A DNA stretch of 6,387 nucleotides from assembly GCA_021786455.1 (NCBI GenBank), contig JAJYNF010000077.1:1-6387 (forward strand), given 5' to 3'. Below, piece after piece: positions 1 to 5,987 of this stretch. Position 1 is the first letter of the stretch. Each line of letters opens with the position of its first letter. The position numbers were made by a program, and so were the translations under genes. Below the pieces are notes generated by a model. It was not told where the DNA came from and did not search any database. It saw nothing but the letters and a program-made list of their open reading frames with translations. This stretch comes from Acidobacteriota bacterium (GTDB lineage Bacteria > Acidobacteriota > Terriglobia > UBA7540).

Positions 1-456
1 ACCAAAGGACGAGCCGAGCGAATTGGGACCCATCGCCGCGTTTTGCCCCGGCCCCCCACCGGGAAGGCCGGGCTGCGCACCTTGAAGACCCGCGGTACCG
101 GGCGGCGAAATCGTCTTTGAATCAGTGATAATCCCGTTCGCGGTGGCATGGATAAAGCGCCATTTGCCGTTGCGCGCCATCGGGTCACGATAGGCTCGCC
201 GCAGAAAGCGCAGGCCGTTGGTGTCGAGAAGCTGCTTCACCGACGTCGGATAACGATTGAACTGTAGGTGAAACAGATAAATCGCCCGCGCGTATTGTTG
301 GCCGCGGAAGATCAGCTCCTTTTCCCGCTCTCGCTGGGCTTCCGTATAGACGCTCGGCAGAGCCTCCGTCAGCATGATGAGCAAAATGGCGAGCATCATC
401 ATGATGATTAAGAGCACGTATCCTTGCTCATCGGGTTGGGCGCGCCTTCGAAACAT
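1..456 (-). CDS. Atypical type II secretion pseudopilin-like protein (partial, C-terminus beyond window)
   Basis: Open for 152 codons from ATG at 456 to the left edge without a stop, so the C-terminus is missing. A short basic leader (MFRRR..., residues 1-12) ending in Gly12 precedes a very hydrophobic helix (about residues 13-33, rich in Ile, Leu and Met). This is class III prepilin architecture, but the residue at +5 after Gly12 is Ile, not the conserved Glu. A charged helix follows (EREKELIFRGQQYARAI, about 43-59), then RYPTS (68-72), a LLDTNGLRFLRR segment (76-87), RDPM (90-93) and GKWRFIH (97-103). I recognise this pattern from pseudopilin-like proteins of acidobacterial secretion clusters, by memory only. 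From about residue 117 the chain becomes Gly/Pro/Gln-rich and looks disordered. It starts 7 nt after the PilP/GspC-like gene. The likely role is a minor pseudopilin or accessory subunit in the inner membrane; whether it is processed is uncertain. Confidence 0.8.
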   Translation of the reverse strand, partial: MFRRRAQPDEQGYVLLIIMMMLAILLIMLTEALPSVYTEAQREREKELIFRGQQYARAIYLFHLQFNRYPTSVKQLLDTNGLRFLRRAYRDPMARNGKWRFIHATANGIITDSKTISPPGTAGLQGAQPGLPGGGPGQNAAMGPNSLGSSFG

Positions 457-464
457 CTCCTCCT
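457..464 (-). promoter_or_regulatory. Ribosome binding site of the second pseudopilin gene
   Basis: A strong purine-rich AGGAGGAG run overlaps the last base of the preceding TGA stop and directly precedes the ATG at 456. The GGAGG core sits only 2 nt from the ATG, closer than usual. No other in-frame start lies before the hydrophobic helix; the next candidate, GTG at codon 14, would remove the basic leader. This is therefore the best start despite the tight spacing, and it suggests reinitiation after the upstream gene. Confidence 0.6.
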
Positions 465-1018
465 CACTGCGGCTGCGGGATTGGAAGTCTGGCCTGCTCT
501 CCCGTCTGAATGTCTTCGATATCTACCGCCATGGGAGTAATGGCGAGAATCTTATAGCGGTGTGAAATCGCATCGCCGACGCGCACCGCGTAAACTTGAT
601 CCTGTCCGGAAAGATAGGCCTGCCGGATTCCGTTTTGACTCTGGGAATAGCCGAGCGCCTTTAGCGGGATAGGGGGTGGAGGCGGCGGCAGGCTACCGCT
701 GCCGCCGCCGGCGCCGTGCCCGGCGCTCGGTGACGGCGGCGGTGGCGGATATCCAAACGGATTTCGCTCAATCGCCGGCGCGGGGCGGTCAACCCCAACC
801 TTCAGTTGATCCAAGCGCGGATTGCCTGATCCCAAAAATCCACCGCTCAAAGCGCGAGTCGCCCTCTGTGGAGGATGAGAGCGGTCGGCTTTGCCGTCAA
901 CCCGCGCTAGCGGCTGGGGTGAGCCGTTGAGTTCTCGCACAAGCTTTATAATCACGAACACGCATACCACCGCTAAAACTATTGGACCCCACTTTTCAAT
1001 CGAGCGATGCGCTGTCAT
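464..1018 (-). CDS. PilP/GspC-like inner-membrane protein with proline-rich linker
   Basis: 184 residues. A short cytoplasmic N-terminus is followed by one transmembrane helix (about residues 11-29), a polar periplasmic stretch, a low-complexity linker (about 85-118) with runs of five and six prolines around a Gly/Ser/His patch, and a compact C-terminal domain (about 119-181). That domain reads IPLKALGYS..., an AYLSGQDQVYAVRVGD segment (134-149) and a YKILAITPMAVDIED segment (155-169), matching the beta-rich pattern of GspC HR / PilP domains: a structural strand, a 'VGD' turn and a 'kI..I....V.l' strand pair. This family contacts the secretin N-domains. True PilP is usually a lipoprotein; here the anchor is an N-terminal helix with no lipobox Cys, which is GspC-like topology. 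The ATG overlaps the pilO stop by 4 nt (ATGA), so translation is probably coupled. The gene call is firm; the family call rests on a short domain. Confidence 0.82.
   Translation of the reverse strand: MTAHRSIEKWGPIVLAVVCVFVIIKLVRELNGSPQPLARVDGKADRSHPPQRATRALSGGFLGSGNPRLDQLKVGVDRPAPAIERNPFGYPPPPPSPSAGHGAGGGSGSLPPPPPPIPLKALGYSQSQNGIRQAYLSGQDQVYAVRVGDAISHRYKILAITPMAVDIEDIQTGEQARLPIPQPQ
671..748 (-). other. Polyproline/Gly-Ser linker-coding tract
   Basis: Within the PilP/GspC-like gene, 734-748 encodes five consecutive prolines (residues 91-95) and 671-688 encodes six (residues 111-116). Between them lies a Ser/Ala/Gly/His-rich spacer. On the plus strand this appears as a G-rich GGC/GGT repeat-like stretch. 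It most likely forms an extended, stiff periplasmic spacer between the membrane helix and the C-terminal domain. Confidence 0.85.
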
Positions 1019-1563
1019 GGCGTTAAGTAAAGGTCCGCGTCCACCGTCAAAGAAATATTCCGGGCACCGCTCGCCGTGAAGTTAAAGTCGCGCACTAAAA
1101 TCAGGTCCTTTGCCGTTTCGATATCATGCGCAAATTGGAGGAGTTCGGCAAATGACCCCGTCACCGTAATCTGAATTCCGAGTTGGTCCAGCGGCTGGTG
1201 AGTTGATGATTTGAGCTTATAACTTACGCTCACCAACTGAACGTTGCTTTTCCGCGTCAGGCGATCAACCAACTGTTCGGCCTGCGAAAAACCCCAGCGG
1301 CGGGCTGGGACGTGGTCGGCGAGAAATGCGCGCAAGCTGTCAGCAGTTTCCGGTAGCGACGCTCGCTGGCGTTCCAGGCGCGCCAACCGGGTCTCAGCGT
1401 CCAAGACAGCGAGGCGCGTTTGATCGTAAGATTCTTGGGCGCTCGCCACGCGATGGCTGAGAGGCCGAACCACCGCGGCATAAACCACTGCGTCGAGGGC
1501 CAGCACGGCGACTGCGGCGCGTTCAATGAACCGCCGCAGGGTCTTGCGGCGAGGTTTCCGCAT
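1015..1563 (-). CDS. pilO: PilO-like alignment-complex protein (GspM-like)
   Basis: 182 residues with bitopic PilO/GspM architecture: a very basic cytoplasmic N-terminus (MRKPRRKTLRR), one transmembrane helix (about residues 15-33), a heptad-like coiled coil (about 37-72, rich in Ala, Leu, Glu and Arg) and a periplasmic alpha/beta domain (about 90-182). Typical PilO-like pieces are LLQFAHDIE (141-149), then LILVRDFNF (154-162) and a final SLTVDADLYL strand (171-180). In the family this protein pairs with PilN through the coiled coils and ferredoxin-like folds and links the cytoplasmic PilM to PilP/GspC. The start at 1563 lies 41 nt inside pilN but has an AAGGG site at good spacing, and no later Met precedes the membrane helix. 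The stop overlaps the next ATG by 4 nt. The sequence is weakly conserved, so the assignment leans on architecture and on its place after pilN. Confidence 0.87.
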   Translation of the reverse strand: MRKPRRKTLRRFIERAAVAVLALDAVVYAAVVRPLSHRVASAQESYDQTRLAVLDAETRLARLERQRASLPETADSLRAFLADHVPARRWGFSQAEQLVDRLTRKSNVQLVSVSYKLKSSTHQPLDQLGIQITVTGSFAELLQFAHDIETAKDLILVRDFNFTASGARNISLTVDADLYLTP

Positions 1564-2170
1564 CGGTTATCCCTTGTCCTTCGCTAACGGATCCAGCACC
1601 GTGATACAATGCTGCGCATGTTGCTTGAATCGTTTTACTGTTGGTCGTGGAGTCGCCGAAACCCTGGTTAGTGACCACCACGTCGGAAAAATCCTTCGCG
1701 CCCTCAAGATTACTCAGGAAGGCTTCGAACGCCCGCTCGCTCTTGGCCTCCACGGAAACTTGAATCATTGGATTCGTGGAGGCGGGCGAAAAGGCAAGGC
1801 CGTCCACGCGAACATCGGGAGGCAGTAATTGGCTTACCCGGGCCGTCAACCGCACAATCGAAAACTCCTTCCCTTGAATGAGACCGTTTAAGTACGAAGT
1901 TTCTTCCGCCAAGCGGTGAAACTGGGGCTGCGCCAAATACTGATCGAGAGCGGATACCTTTTCTTGAAGCCCCGCCAAGCGCTTCTGAGCTTGCGTGATG
2001 GGCTGTTCAACGGCTTGCTCTTCTCGGAAATCCGCCATCGTAGAACGCGCCAAAGTGGCTAGCACGCCAATGCCGATGGCCAGCGCCAGGGTCCCGACCA
2101 CCAGGCCGTAACGCTCGCGCCATCCGAGCGGCTTTGCGAGATTTAGAGAAATCTTCATGGGTCGGGTCAT
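1523..2170 (-). CDS. pilN: PilN-like inner-membrane protein (equivalent to the GspL C-terminal part)
   Basis: 215 residues. The N-terminus MTRPMKISLNLAKP carries the PilN-type 'INL' element (I7 to L11) that in characterised systems docks into a groove of PilM. A transmembrane helix (about residues 20-42), a coiled coil (about 47-80) and a periplasmic alpha/beta domain (about 95-190) follow. The SYLNGLIQGKEFSIVRL segment (92-108) and the LLPPDVRVDGLAFSP segment (115-129) match PilN patterns of the type 'll..r..w...L..la..lP..v.l..l'. The first ATG overlaps the pilM stop by 4 nt (ATGA), favouring coupled translation; Met5 would give the more canonical PilN start and cannot be excluded. After residue 190 there is a polar tail (about 25 residues, Ser/Gly/Glu/Asp/Pro-rich) beyond the expected fold, and its last codons overlap pilO by 41 nt. 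Confidence 0.88.
   Translation of the reverse strand: MTRPMKISLNLAKPLGWRERYGLVVGTLALAIGIGVLATLARSTMADFREEQAVEQPITQAQKRLAGLQEKVSALDQYLAQPQFHRLAEETSYLNGLIQGKEFSIVRLTARVSQLLPPDVRVDGLAFSPASTNPMIQVSVEAKSERAFEAFLSNLEGAKDFSDVVVTNQGFGDSTTNSKTIQATCAALYHGAGSVSEGQGITDAETSPQDPAAVH
1571..1575 (-). promoter_or_regulatory. Ribosome binding site of pilO inside pilN
   Basis: On the minus strand AAGGG lies 7 nt before the ATG at 1563, with a second AAGGA just upstream (1577-1581). Both sit in the 3' end of pilN. This supports the ATG at 1563 as the real pilO start and hence the long pilN/pilO overlap. Confidence 0.55.
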
Positions 2171-3120
2171 CCGTTGGCAATGAGCCCGGCAAACGGCATG
2201 CCGTATCGTTCGAAGGGCTCCTTCTCATCTGCCCGGAGCGCGGCGAGGTATGGTTGCGGACAGGAGAGCGAACTCACCTCGCGTCCGATGGCCGCCTGGA
2301 CGGAAGTCGCCAAATCTTCGGGCGCTGGGGGCCGCGCGTACACCCAGACAGACTGAACCTCAATATTCAAATGGTCATGCGCTCTGGCCAACACGCGCGC
2401 GACCTCCGCGGCAGCAGTGGCGCGAAAGCCATCCTCGGATTCGACGACCTCGTACCTCCATAACACCACACGCCCTCCCGCCAGAGCGACTGTTGTCAGC
2501 CCACCGCCGGAGGCGTGGAGAAGCAACTGGCCCTGCCCGGCGGACGGCAAAAGCGGCAAGAGGGCAGCCGTCGCCGGCAGCACGAGCGTGAGCTGGCCGT
2601 TCAGGCGTTCTAGAGCCGCCTCGTATTCTGCCACGACGGATGCGCGCGCGGCCATAGCCAAAACTTCGACCGGCCCTGACCCGTTTCGCAGCACGTCGTA
2701 GCTTACGCGGGCCTCCTGCGAAGGGTAGGGCAGGTAGTCTTTCAATCGCCAACGGATCAAAGCGTCTGACTCTCGAAGACTATCGGGCAAGGCTTCGAAC
2801 TTGAGCAAGGTTACCCGCACGGCGCCATCCGGCAACAGGACCCCCAACCGGCCTCCGGAACCACCGAGCTCGCTGGCCAGCCCGCAGAACGATTCTTGAA
2901 GTTCCGCCGCCTGCTCCTGATTGAGCGGCTGCGGTCCCAGCGGCAAGTTGTCCGGCGCCACGGGCCGAACTCCAATCCGCTTGATCCTTCTCGAAGCCCG
3001 GTCGAGACGCGCGCCCACCGCAAACCCCTTTTCAACCTCAAGCGCCAAAGAAGGCACTCGAAAGCGGGAAGTGGTGGCTCGAGGTCCAAAAAGCCGATGA
3101 GTGATGTTCTTCCAATCCAT
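2167..3120 (-). CDS. pilM: PilM-like cytoplasmic alignment-complex protein with degenerate nucleotide-binding motifs
   Basis: 317 residues, no transmembrane helix. The best PilM signature is the RWRLKDYLPYPSQEARVSYDVL region (123-144), followed by VLAMAARASVVAEYEAAL (153-170), which corresponds to the PilM segment 'vvAa....v..y...l...gl'. The GGGLTTVALAGGRVVLWR segment (205-222) occupies the place of the second phosphate-binding hairpin. At the N-terminus the usual PilM/FtsA-type GxDxG loop is replaced by SLALEVEKGFAVGARL (24-39), so ATP binding is doubtful. PilM normally forms a cytoplasmic ring or clamp between the ATPase/platform and PilN; GspL carries the same domain fused to a PilN-like part, and here they are separate genes. 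The ATG at 3120 is the only usable start, because the nine codons back to the in-frame gspE stop include no ATG, GTG or TTG. It is slightly shorter than typical PilM (about 350 residues). A clear Shine-Dalgarno site is absent. Confidence 0.88.
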   Translation of the reverse strand: MDWKNITHRLFGPRATTSRFRVPSLALEVEKGFAVGARLDRASRRIKRIGVRPVAPDNLPLGPQPLNQEQAAELQESFCGLASELGGSGGRLGVLLPDGAVRVTLLKFEALPDSLRESDALIRWRLKDYLPYPSQEARVSYDVLRNGSGPVEVLAMAARASVVAEYEAALERLNGQLTLVLPATAALLPLLPSAGQGQLLLHASGGGLTTVALAGGRVVLWRYEVVESEDGFRATAAAEVARVLARAHDHLNIEVQSVWVYARPPAPEDLATSVQAAIGREVSSLSCPQPYLAALRADEKEPFERYGMPFAGLIANG

Positions 3121-3147
3121 CGCGTTGGCGGCGTCCGCTTCAGGCCG

Positions 3148-4758
3148 CTACTCCACAAAGGTGACCTTGTTGATCTCCTTGAGGGTAGTAATGCCCAATT
3201 GAACTTTTTCCAGGGCAGATTCACGAAGCGTCCGCATGCCTTCTTCGCGCGCCAAGCGGCGTATTTCAGACGAAGGGCGCTTGTCGAGGATCATCTCGCG
3301 GATCCGGTCGGAGAGCGCCATCAACTCCCCGATGGCGGTGCGGCCGCGATGGCCTGTCCCATTGCATTTGGGGCAGCCAGAGCCTTCGTTGAACTGGATG
3401 TCCTGCCATTTCGCGGGGTCTAGCCCTGACTCCTCCATCAGCTCGCGTGACGGCTGGGTCGGGCGCTTGCAAGCTTCACAGATGGTCCGCACCAGCCGCT
3501 GCGCTAAGATGCAGTTCAAGGCGGAAACAAAATTGTAGGGTTCCACGCCCATGTTCAGGAACCGGCTCAGAACGTCCACCACGTTGTTGGCGTGGACGGT
3601 GGTAAAAACCAGATGTCCGGTCAGCGCGGACTGAATGGCAATTTGCGCGGTCTCGTTGTCCCGAATTTCGCCCACCATAATTTTATCCGGGTCGTGCCGC
3701 AGAATGGAGCGCAGGCCGCGGGCGAAGGTCAGCCCCTTTTTTTCGTTGACGGGAATCTGAGTGATCCCGCGTATCTGGTATTCCACGGGGTCTTCGATGG
3801 TGATGATTTTGTCTTCGTCACTTTTGATTTCGGAAAGCGCCGCATAAAGGGTCGTCGTTTTTCCGCTTCCGGTCGGCCCGGTAACCAGGACCATGCCGTA
3901 CGGTTCGCGAATGAAGCGGCGCAAGCGCCGAATTTCGTGGTCGGAAAGGCCCAGCACGTCGAGGCGAAGCTGCCGGAATTTCTCGTGCAGGGATTCTTTA
4001 TCCAGGATGCGGAGAACCGCGTCCTCGCCGTGAATGGAGGGCATGATGCTGACTCGAAAATCAATCAAGCGCCCGCGGTAACTGACGCGAAACCGTCCGT
4101 CCTGCGGGATGCGCCGCTCGGCGATGTCCAGCTCCGCCATGACCTTGATGCGGGTGATGATGTTCGATTGGAACTCCGGCCCGATCGGCGCCATGGCCTG
4201 TTGGAGCACGCCATCCACTCGGTACTTCACGACCATCGAGTTATCGCGGCTTTCGAGGTGAATATCACTGGCGCGCCGTTCCAGCCCGGCGAAAATGATG
4301 GAGTCCACCAGGCGGATCACGGGGCTGACGTCCTTGACCCCGACGAGTTGCTCGAGCGAGAGCTTTTCGTCTCCGTTGTCCTCCTCACGGATCACATCGA
4401 GGCGAAATTCGCTGGTGGCTTCATCCAGAACACGTTGCGAAGGGTCCGTCTTGGCCAGATACTCTTTAATCTGGGTCGGGGCGGCCACCTTCACAATTAA
4501 GCGTCGGTCCAGCCGCGCGGCGATCTCGTCCAGGCGGGCGAGGTTCGTCGGATCGCCAATGGCAATGGCTAACTCGTGGTCCCGCGCGGCGAGAGGCAGA
4601 AACTCATAGTGAAGCATTAAATCGAGAGAGATCGAACGCAACAGGTCCGGTTCCGGCCGGAACTCGGCTAGGTCCACAAAGTCGAAGTGGTAACGGAGAG
4701 CCTGCTCGCGGGCCTTCTCGATTTCGGCATTAAGATTCGCCGAGACGGTTTCTCCCAA
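3148..4758 (-). CDS. gspE: Type II secretion / type IV pilus assembly ATPase GspE/PilB
   Basis: 536 residues. This hexameric cytoplasmic ATPase powers pseudopilin assembly through GspF. The N-terminal GspE_N/MshEN-type domain is at about 20-105 (ISLDLMLHYEFLPLA, then LAIAIGDPTNL). The N2 domain includes RRASDIHLE (161-169), the RVDG turn (180-183) and IPQDGRF (217-223). The ATPase core has Walker A GPTGSGKTTT (294-303), Asp box TIEDPVEY (320-327), Walker B with DPD (356-358) and MVGEIRD (361-367, catalytic Glu364), and His box TGHLVFTTVHAN (380-391, His389). A zinc-binding tetracysteine motif is complete (Cys427, Cys430, Cys462, Cys465). All catalytic elements are intact. The start is TTG at 4758; an in-frame TAA lies 12 nt upstream and no ATG or GTG lies between, and a good ribosome site precedes it. 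The N-terminus lacks the first RLGxxL-type motif of c-di-GMP-binding MshEN domains. The assembly type is clear; GspE versus PilB naming is not decided by sequence, but the neighbouring GspG favours GspE. Confidence 0.97.
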   Translation of the reverse strand: MGETVSANLNAEIEKAREQALRYHFDFVDLAEFRPEPDLLRSISLDLMLHYEFLPLAARDHELAIAIGDPTNLARLDEIAARLDRRLIVKVAAPTQIKEYLAKTDPSQRVLDEATSEFRLDVIREEDNGDEKLSLEQLVGVKDVSPVIRLVDSIIFAGLERRASDIHLESRDNSMVVKYRVDGVLQQAMAPIGPEFQSNIITRIKVMAELDIAERRIPQDGRFRVSYRGRLIDFRVSIMPSIHGEDAVLRILDKESLHEKFRQLRLDVLGLSDHEIRRLRRFIREPYGMVLVTGPTGSGKTTTLYAALSEIKSDEDKIITIEDPVEYQIRGITQIPVNEKKGLTFARGLRSILRHDPDKIMVGEIRDNETAQIAIQSALTGHLVFTTVHANNVVDVLSRFLNMGVEPYNFVSALNCILAQRLVRTICEACKRPTQPSRELMEESGLDPAKWQDIQFNEGSGCPKCNGTGHRGRTAIGELMALSDRIREMILDKRPSSEIRRLAREEGMRTLRESALEKVQLGITTLKEINKVTFVE

Positions 4759-4763
4759 TGGAA

Positions 4764-4772
4764 CCTCACCTT
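4764..4772 (-). promoter_or_regulatory. Ribosome binding site fixing the gspE TTG start
   Basis: AAGGTGAGG on the minus strand lies 5 nt before the TTG at 4758, in the 18-nt gap after gspF. It is the clearest Shine-Dalgarno-like site at a gap in the operon and supports the rare TTG start of gspE. Confidence 0.65.
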
Positions 4773-4776
4773 AAGC

Positions 4777-5985
4777 TTAATGCACTTGCGACGCCAATGA
4801 GAACAACGGCAAATAAAATCCTACCAGCACAAATCCGACCGCAATGGCAATGACGGCGATCATCAAGGGATCCACCAAGGCCACTAATGCCGACAAGTCA
4901 ATGCCGACATCTTCCTCAAAAAAATCGGCAACCGAATCCAGCATGGCAGGCAGCGCCCCCGTCGTCTCGCCGACTTCCACCATGTCCAGCGCCATTTCGG
5001 GGAATAGGCCGGTGGCGCGGAGGCTGGCGCTGAGCGACTTTCCGGCCGTGACTTCCTTTCTCGCCTCCGCCACGCCCTTGGCGACCAACGGGCTCGAAGA
5101 AGCCTCGGAAGCGGTCTGAAGAGCCGCAACGACCGGCGTGCCCGCCTGGAGTAACGTAGCCAGCGTTCGGGAGAACTCCGCCACGGAAAATTTGAGAAAA
5201 AGATTTCCCGCCACCGGCAGACGAAACTTGAGCCGTTCCCAATACATCCGAAAGGTTCCTGATTTCCCGGCAGCCCGCAAGGCAAAAATAATCCCGGCGA
5301 TGGCCACCAGCCCCGCAACCGCCCACTTGCGCATCGCCTGTCCAAGGCCAATGAGCACGACCGTGAGCGCCGGCAGAGGGACGTTCAGCTCGGCGTAGAA
5401 CTCGGTGAACTTGGGGATGATGAATAAATCTACCAGCACAATCAGCCCCACCAGAAATACCAGCAAAAAGGCCGGATAGATGAGCGCCGCAAGGAACTTC
5501 TTCCTGAAGCCCCGCGCCGTCTTTTGGTACGCGACGTATTGGGCCAGGACCTTGTCCAAGCTGCCGCTGCGTTCGCCGGCGCGAAGCGTGGCGCAATAGA
5601 TCTTGGGAAAGCGCCCCGTGGACTCGAAGGCGTCCGAAAGCAATTCACCTTCCCGCACTTTATCGCGCACCTCCTCGAGAATGGCGCCGAGATCGCTCTT
5701 CTTCGCCTGACGCGCCAGCAGATCCAGCGATTTCTGCAACGGCAAGCCCGACTTGGACAGGGTCACGAACTGTTGGTTGAATACCAGCAGGTCATCCGGT
5801 CGGACCTGGCCCGTGGGCCGCGCCGCGCCAGCGCGGATACGCAGGAAATCCTTCGGCCGCACGGAAAAAACGTAAAACCCATCCGCCGCCAGGCGGGCGC
5901 GGAGCTCGGTTTCCGAGGTGGCTTGGCGGGTTTCCTCTGTGACTCGTCCGCTGGGCGCGCCCAATTTGCAGATGAATTCGGTCAT
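4777..5985 (-). CDS. gspF: Type II secretion inner-membrane platform protein GspF/PilC
   Basis: 402 residues, the usual full family length. It is the polytopic platform that couples the GspE motor to pseudopilin insertion. Two homologous T2SSF domains are visible. The first (about 68-192) has FNQQFVTLSKSGLPLQKSL (69-87), FPKIYCATLRAGERSGSL (126-143) and a first transmembrane helix (about 167-190) ending in FIIPKF. The second (about 269-391) repeats the pattern: AEFSRTLATLLQAGTPVVAAL (from 269), LFPEMALDMVEVGETTGAL (327-345) and a final helix (about 370-394). A middle helix lies at about 206-236. The start ATG at 5985 is 2 nt after the gspG stop, with a GGTAGGG run overlapping that stop as a weak ribosome site. 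The N-terminal cytoplasmic 60 residues (MTEFICKLGAPSGRVTEETR...) are also family-like. No damage is seen. Confidence 0.97.
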   Translation of the reverse strand: MTEFICKLGAPSGRVTEETRQATSETELRARLAADGFYVFSVRPKDFLRIRAGAARPTGQVRPDDLLVFNQQFVTLSKSGLPLQKSLDLLARQAKKSDLGAILEEVRDKVREGELLSDAFESTGRFPKIYCATLRAGERSGSLDKVLAQYVAYQKTARGFRKKFLAALIYPAFLLVFLVGLIVLVDLFIIPKFTEFYAELNVPLPALTVVLIGLGQAMRKWAVAGLVAIAGIIFALRAAGKSGTFRMYWERLKFRLPVAGNLFLKFSVAEFSRTLATLLQAGTPVVAALQTASEASSSPLVAKGVAEARKEVTAGKSLSASLRATGLFPEMALDMVEVGETTGALPAMLDSVADFFEEDVGIDLSALVALVDPLMIAVIAIAVGFVLVGFYLPLFSLASQVH

Positions 5986-5987
5986 CC

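Noticed and set aside
395..408. A perfect 14-nt palindrome, ATCATCATGATGAT, as a possible operator
   Set aside because: It is fully explained by Ile-Met codons (ATC, ATG) in the pseudopilin membrane helix and lies well inside the coding region, so a regulatory role is not supported.
374..565. A 63-codon plus-strand open frame beginning with a Met/Ile-rich stretch
   Set aside because: The Met/Ile run is the reverse-strand image of the ATC/ATG codons in the transmembrane helix of the second pseudopilin.
671..748. G-rich plus-strand repeats as a G-quadruplex or tandem-repeat element
   Set aside because: The pattern follows proline and glycine codons in a real linker; G runs are mostly pairs and the reading frame accounts for it, so a separate DNA element is not supported.
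3121..3147. The 27-nt gspE-pilM gap as a site for a promoter, terminator or small gene
   Set aside because: It is too short, contains no hairpin with a T-run and no recognisable -10/-35 pair, and is best read as a simple intra-operon spacer.
2896..3423. A 175-codon plus-strand open frame spanning the pilM 5' end and gspE 3' end
   Set aside because: It is antisense to two well-supported genes, is Arg/Gly-rich and low in recognisable structure, and has no convincing ribosome site.
3592..4500. A 302-codon open frame on the plus strand (GTG start) opposite gspE
   Set aside because: It lies wholly antisense to the highly conserved gspE core, its protein shows no recognisable domain, and it is explained by the codon composition of the real gene.
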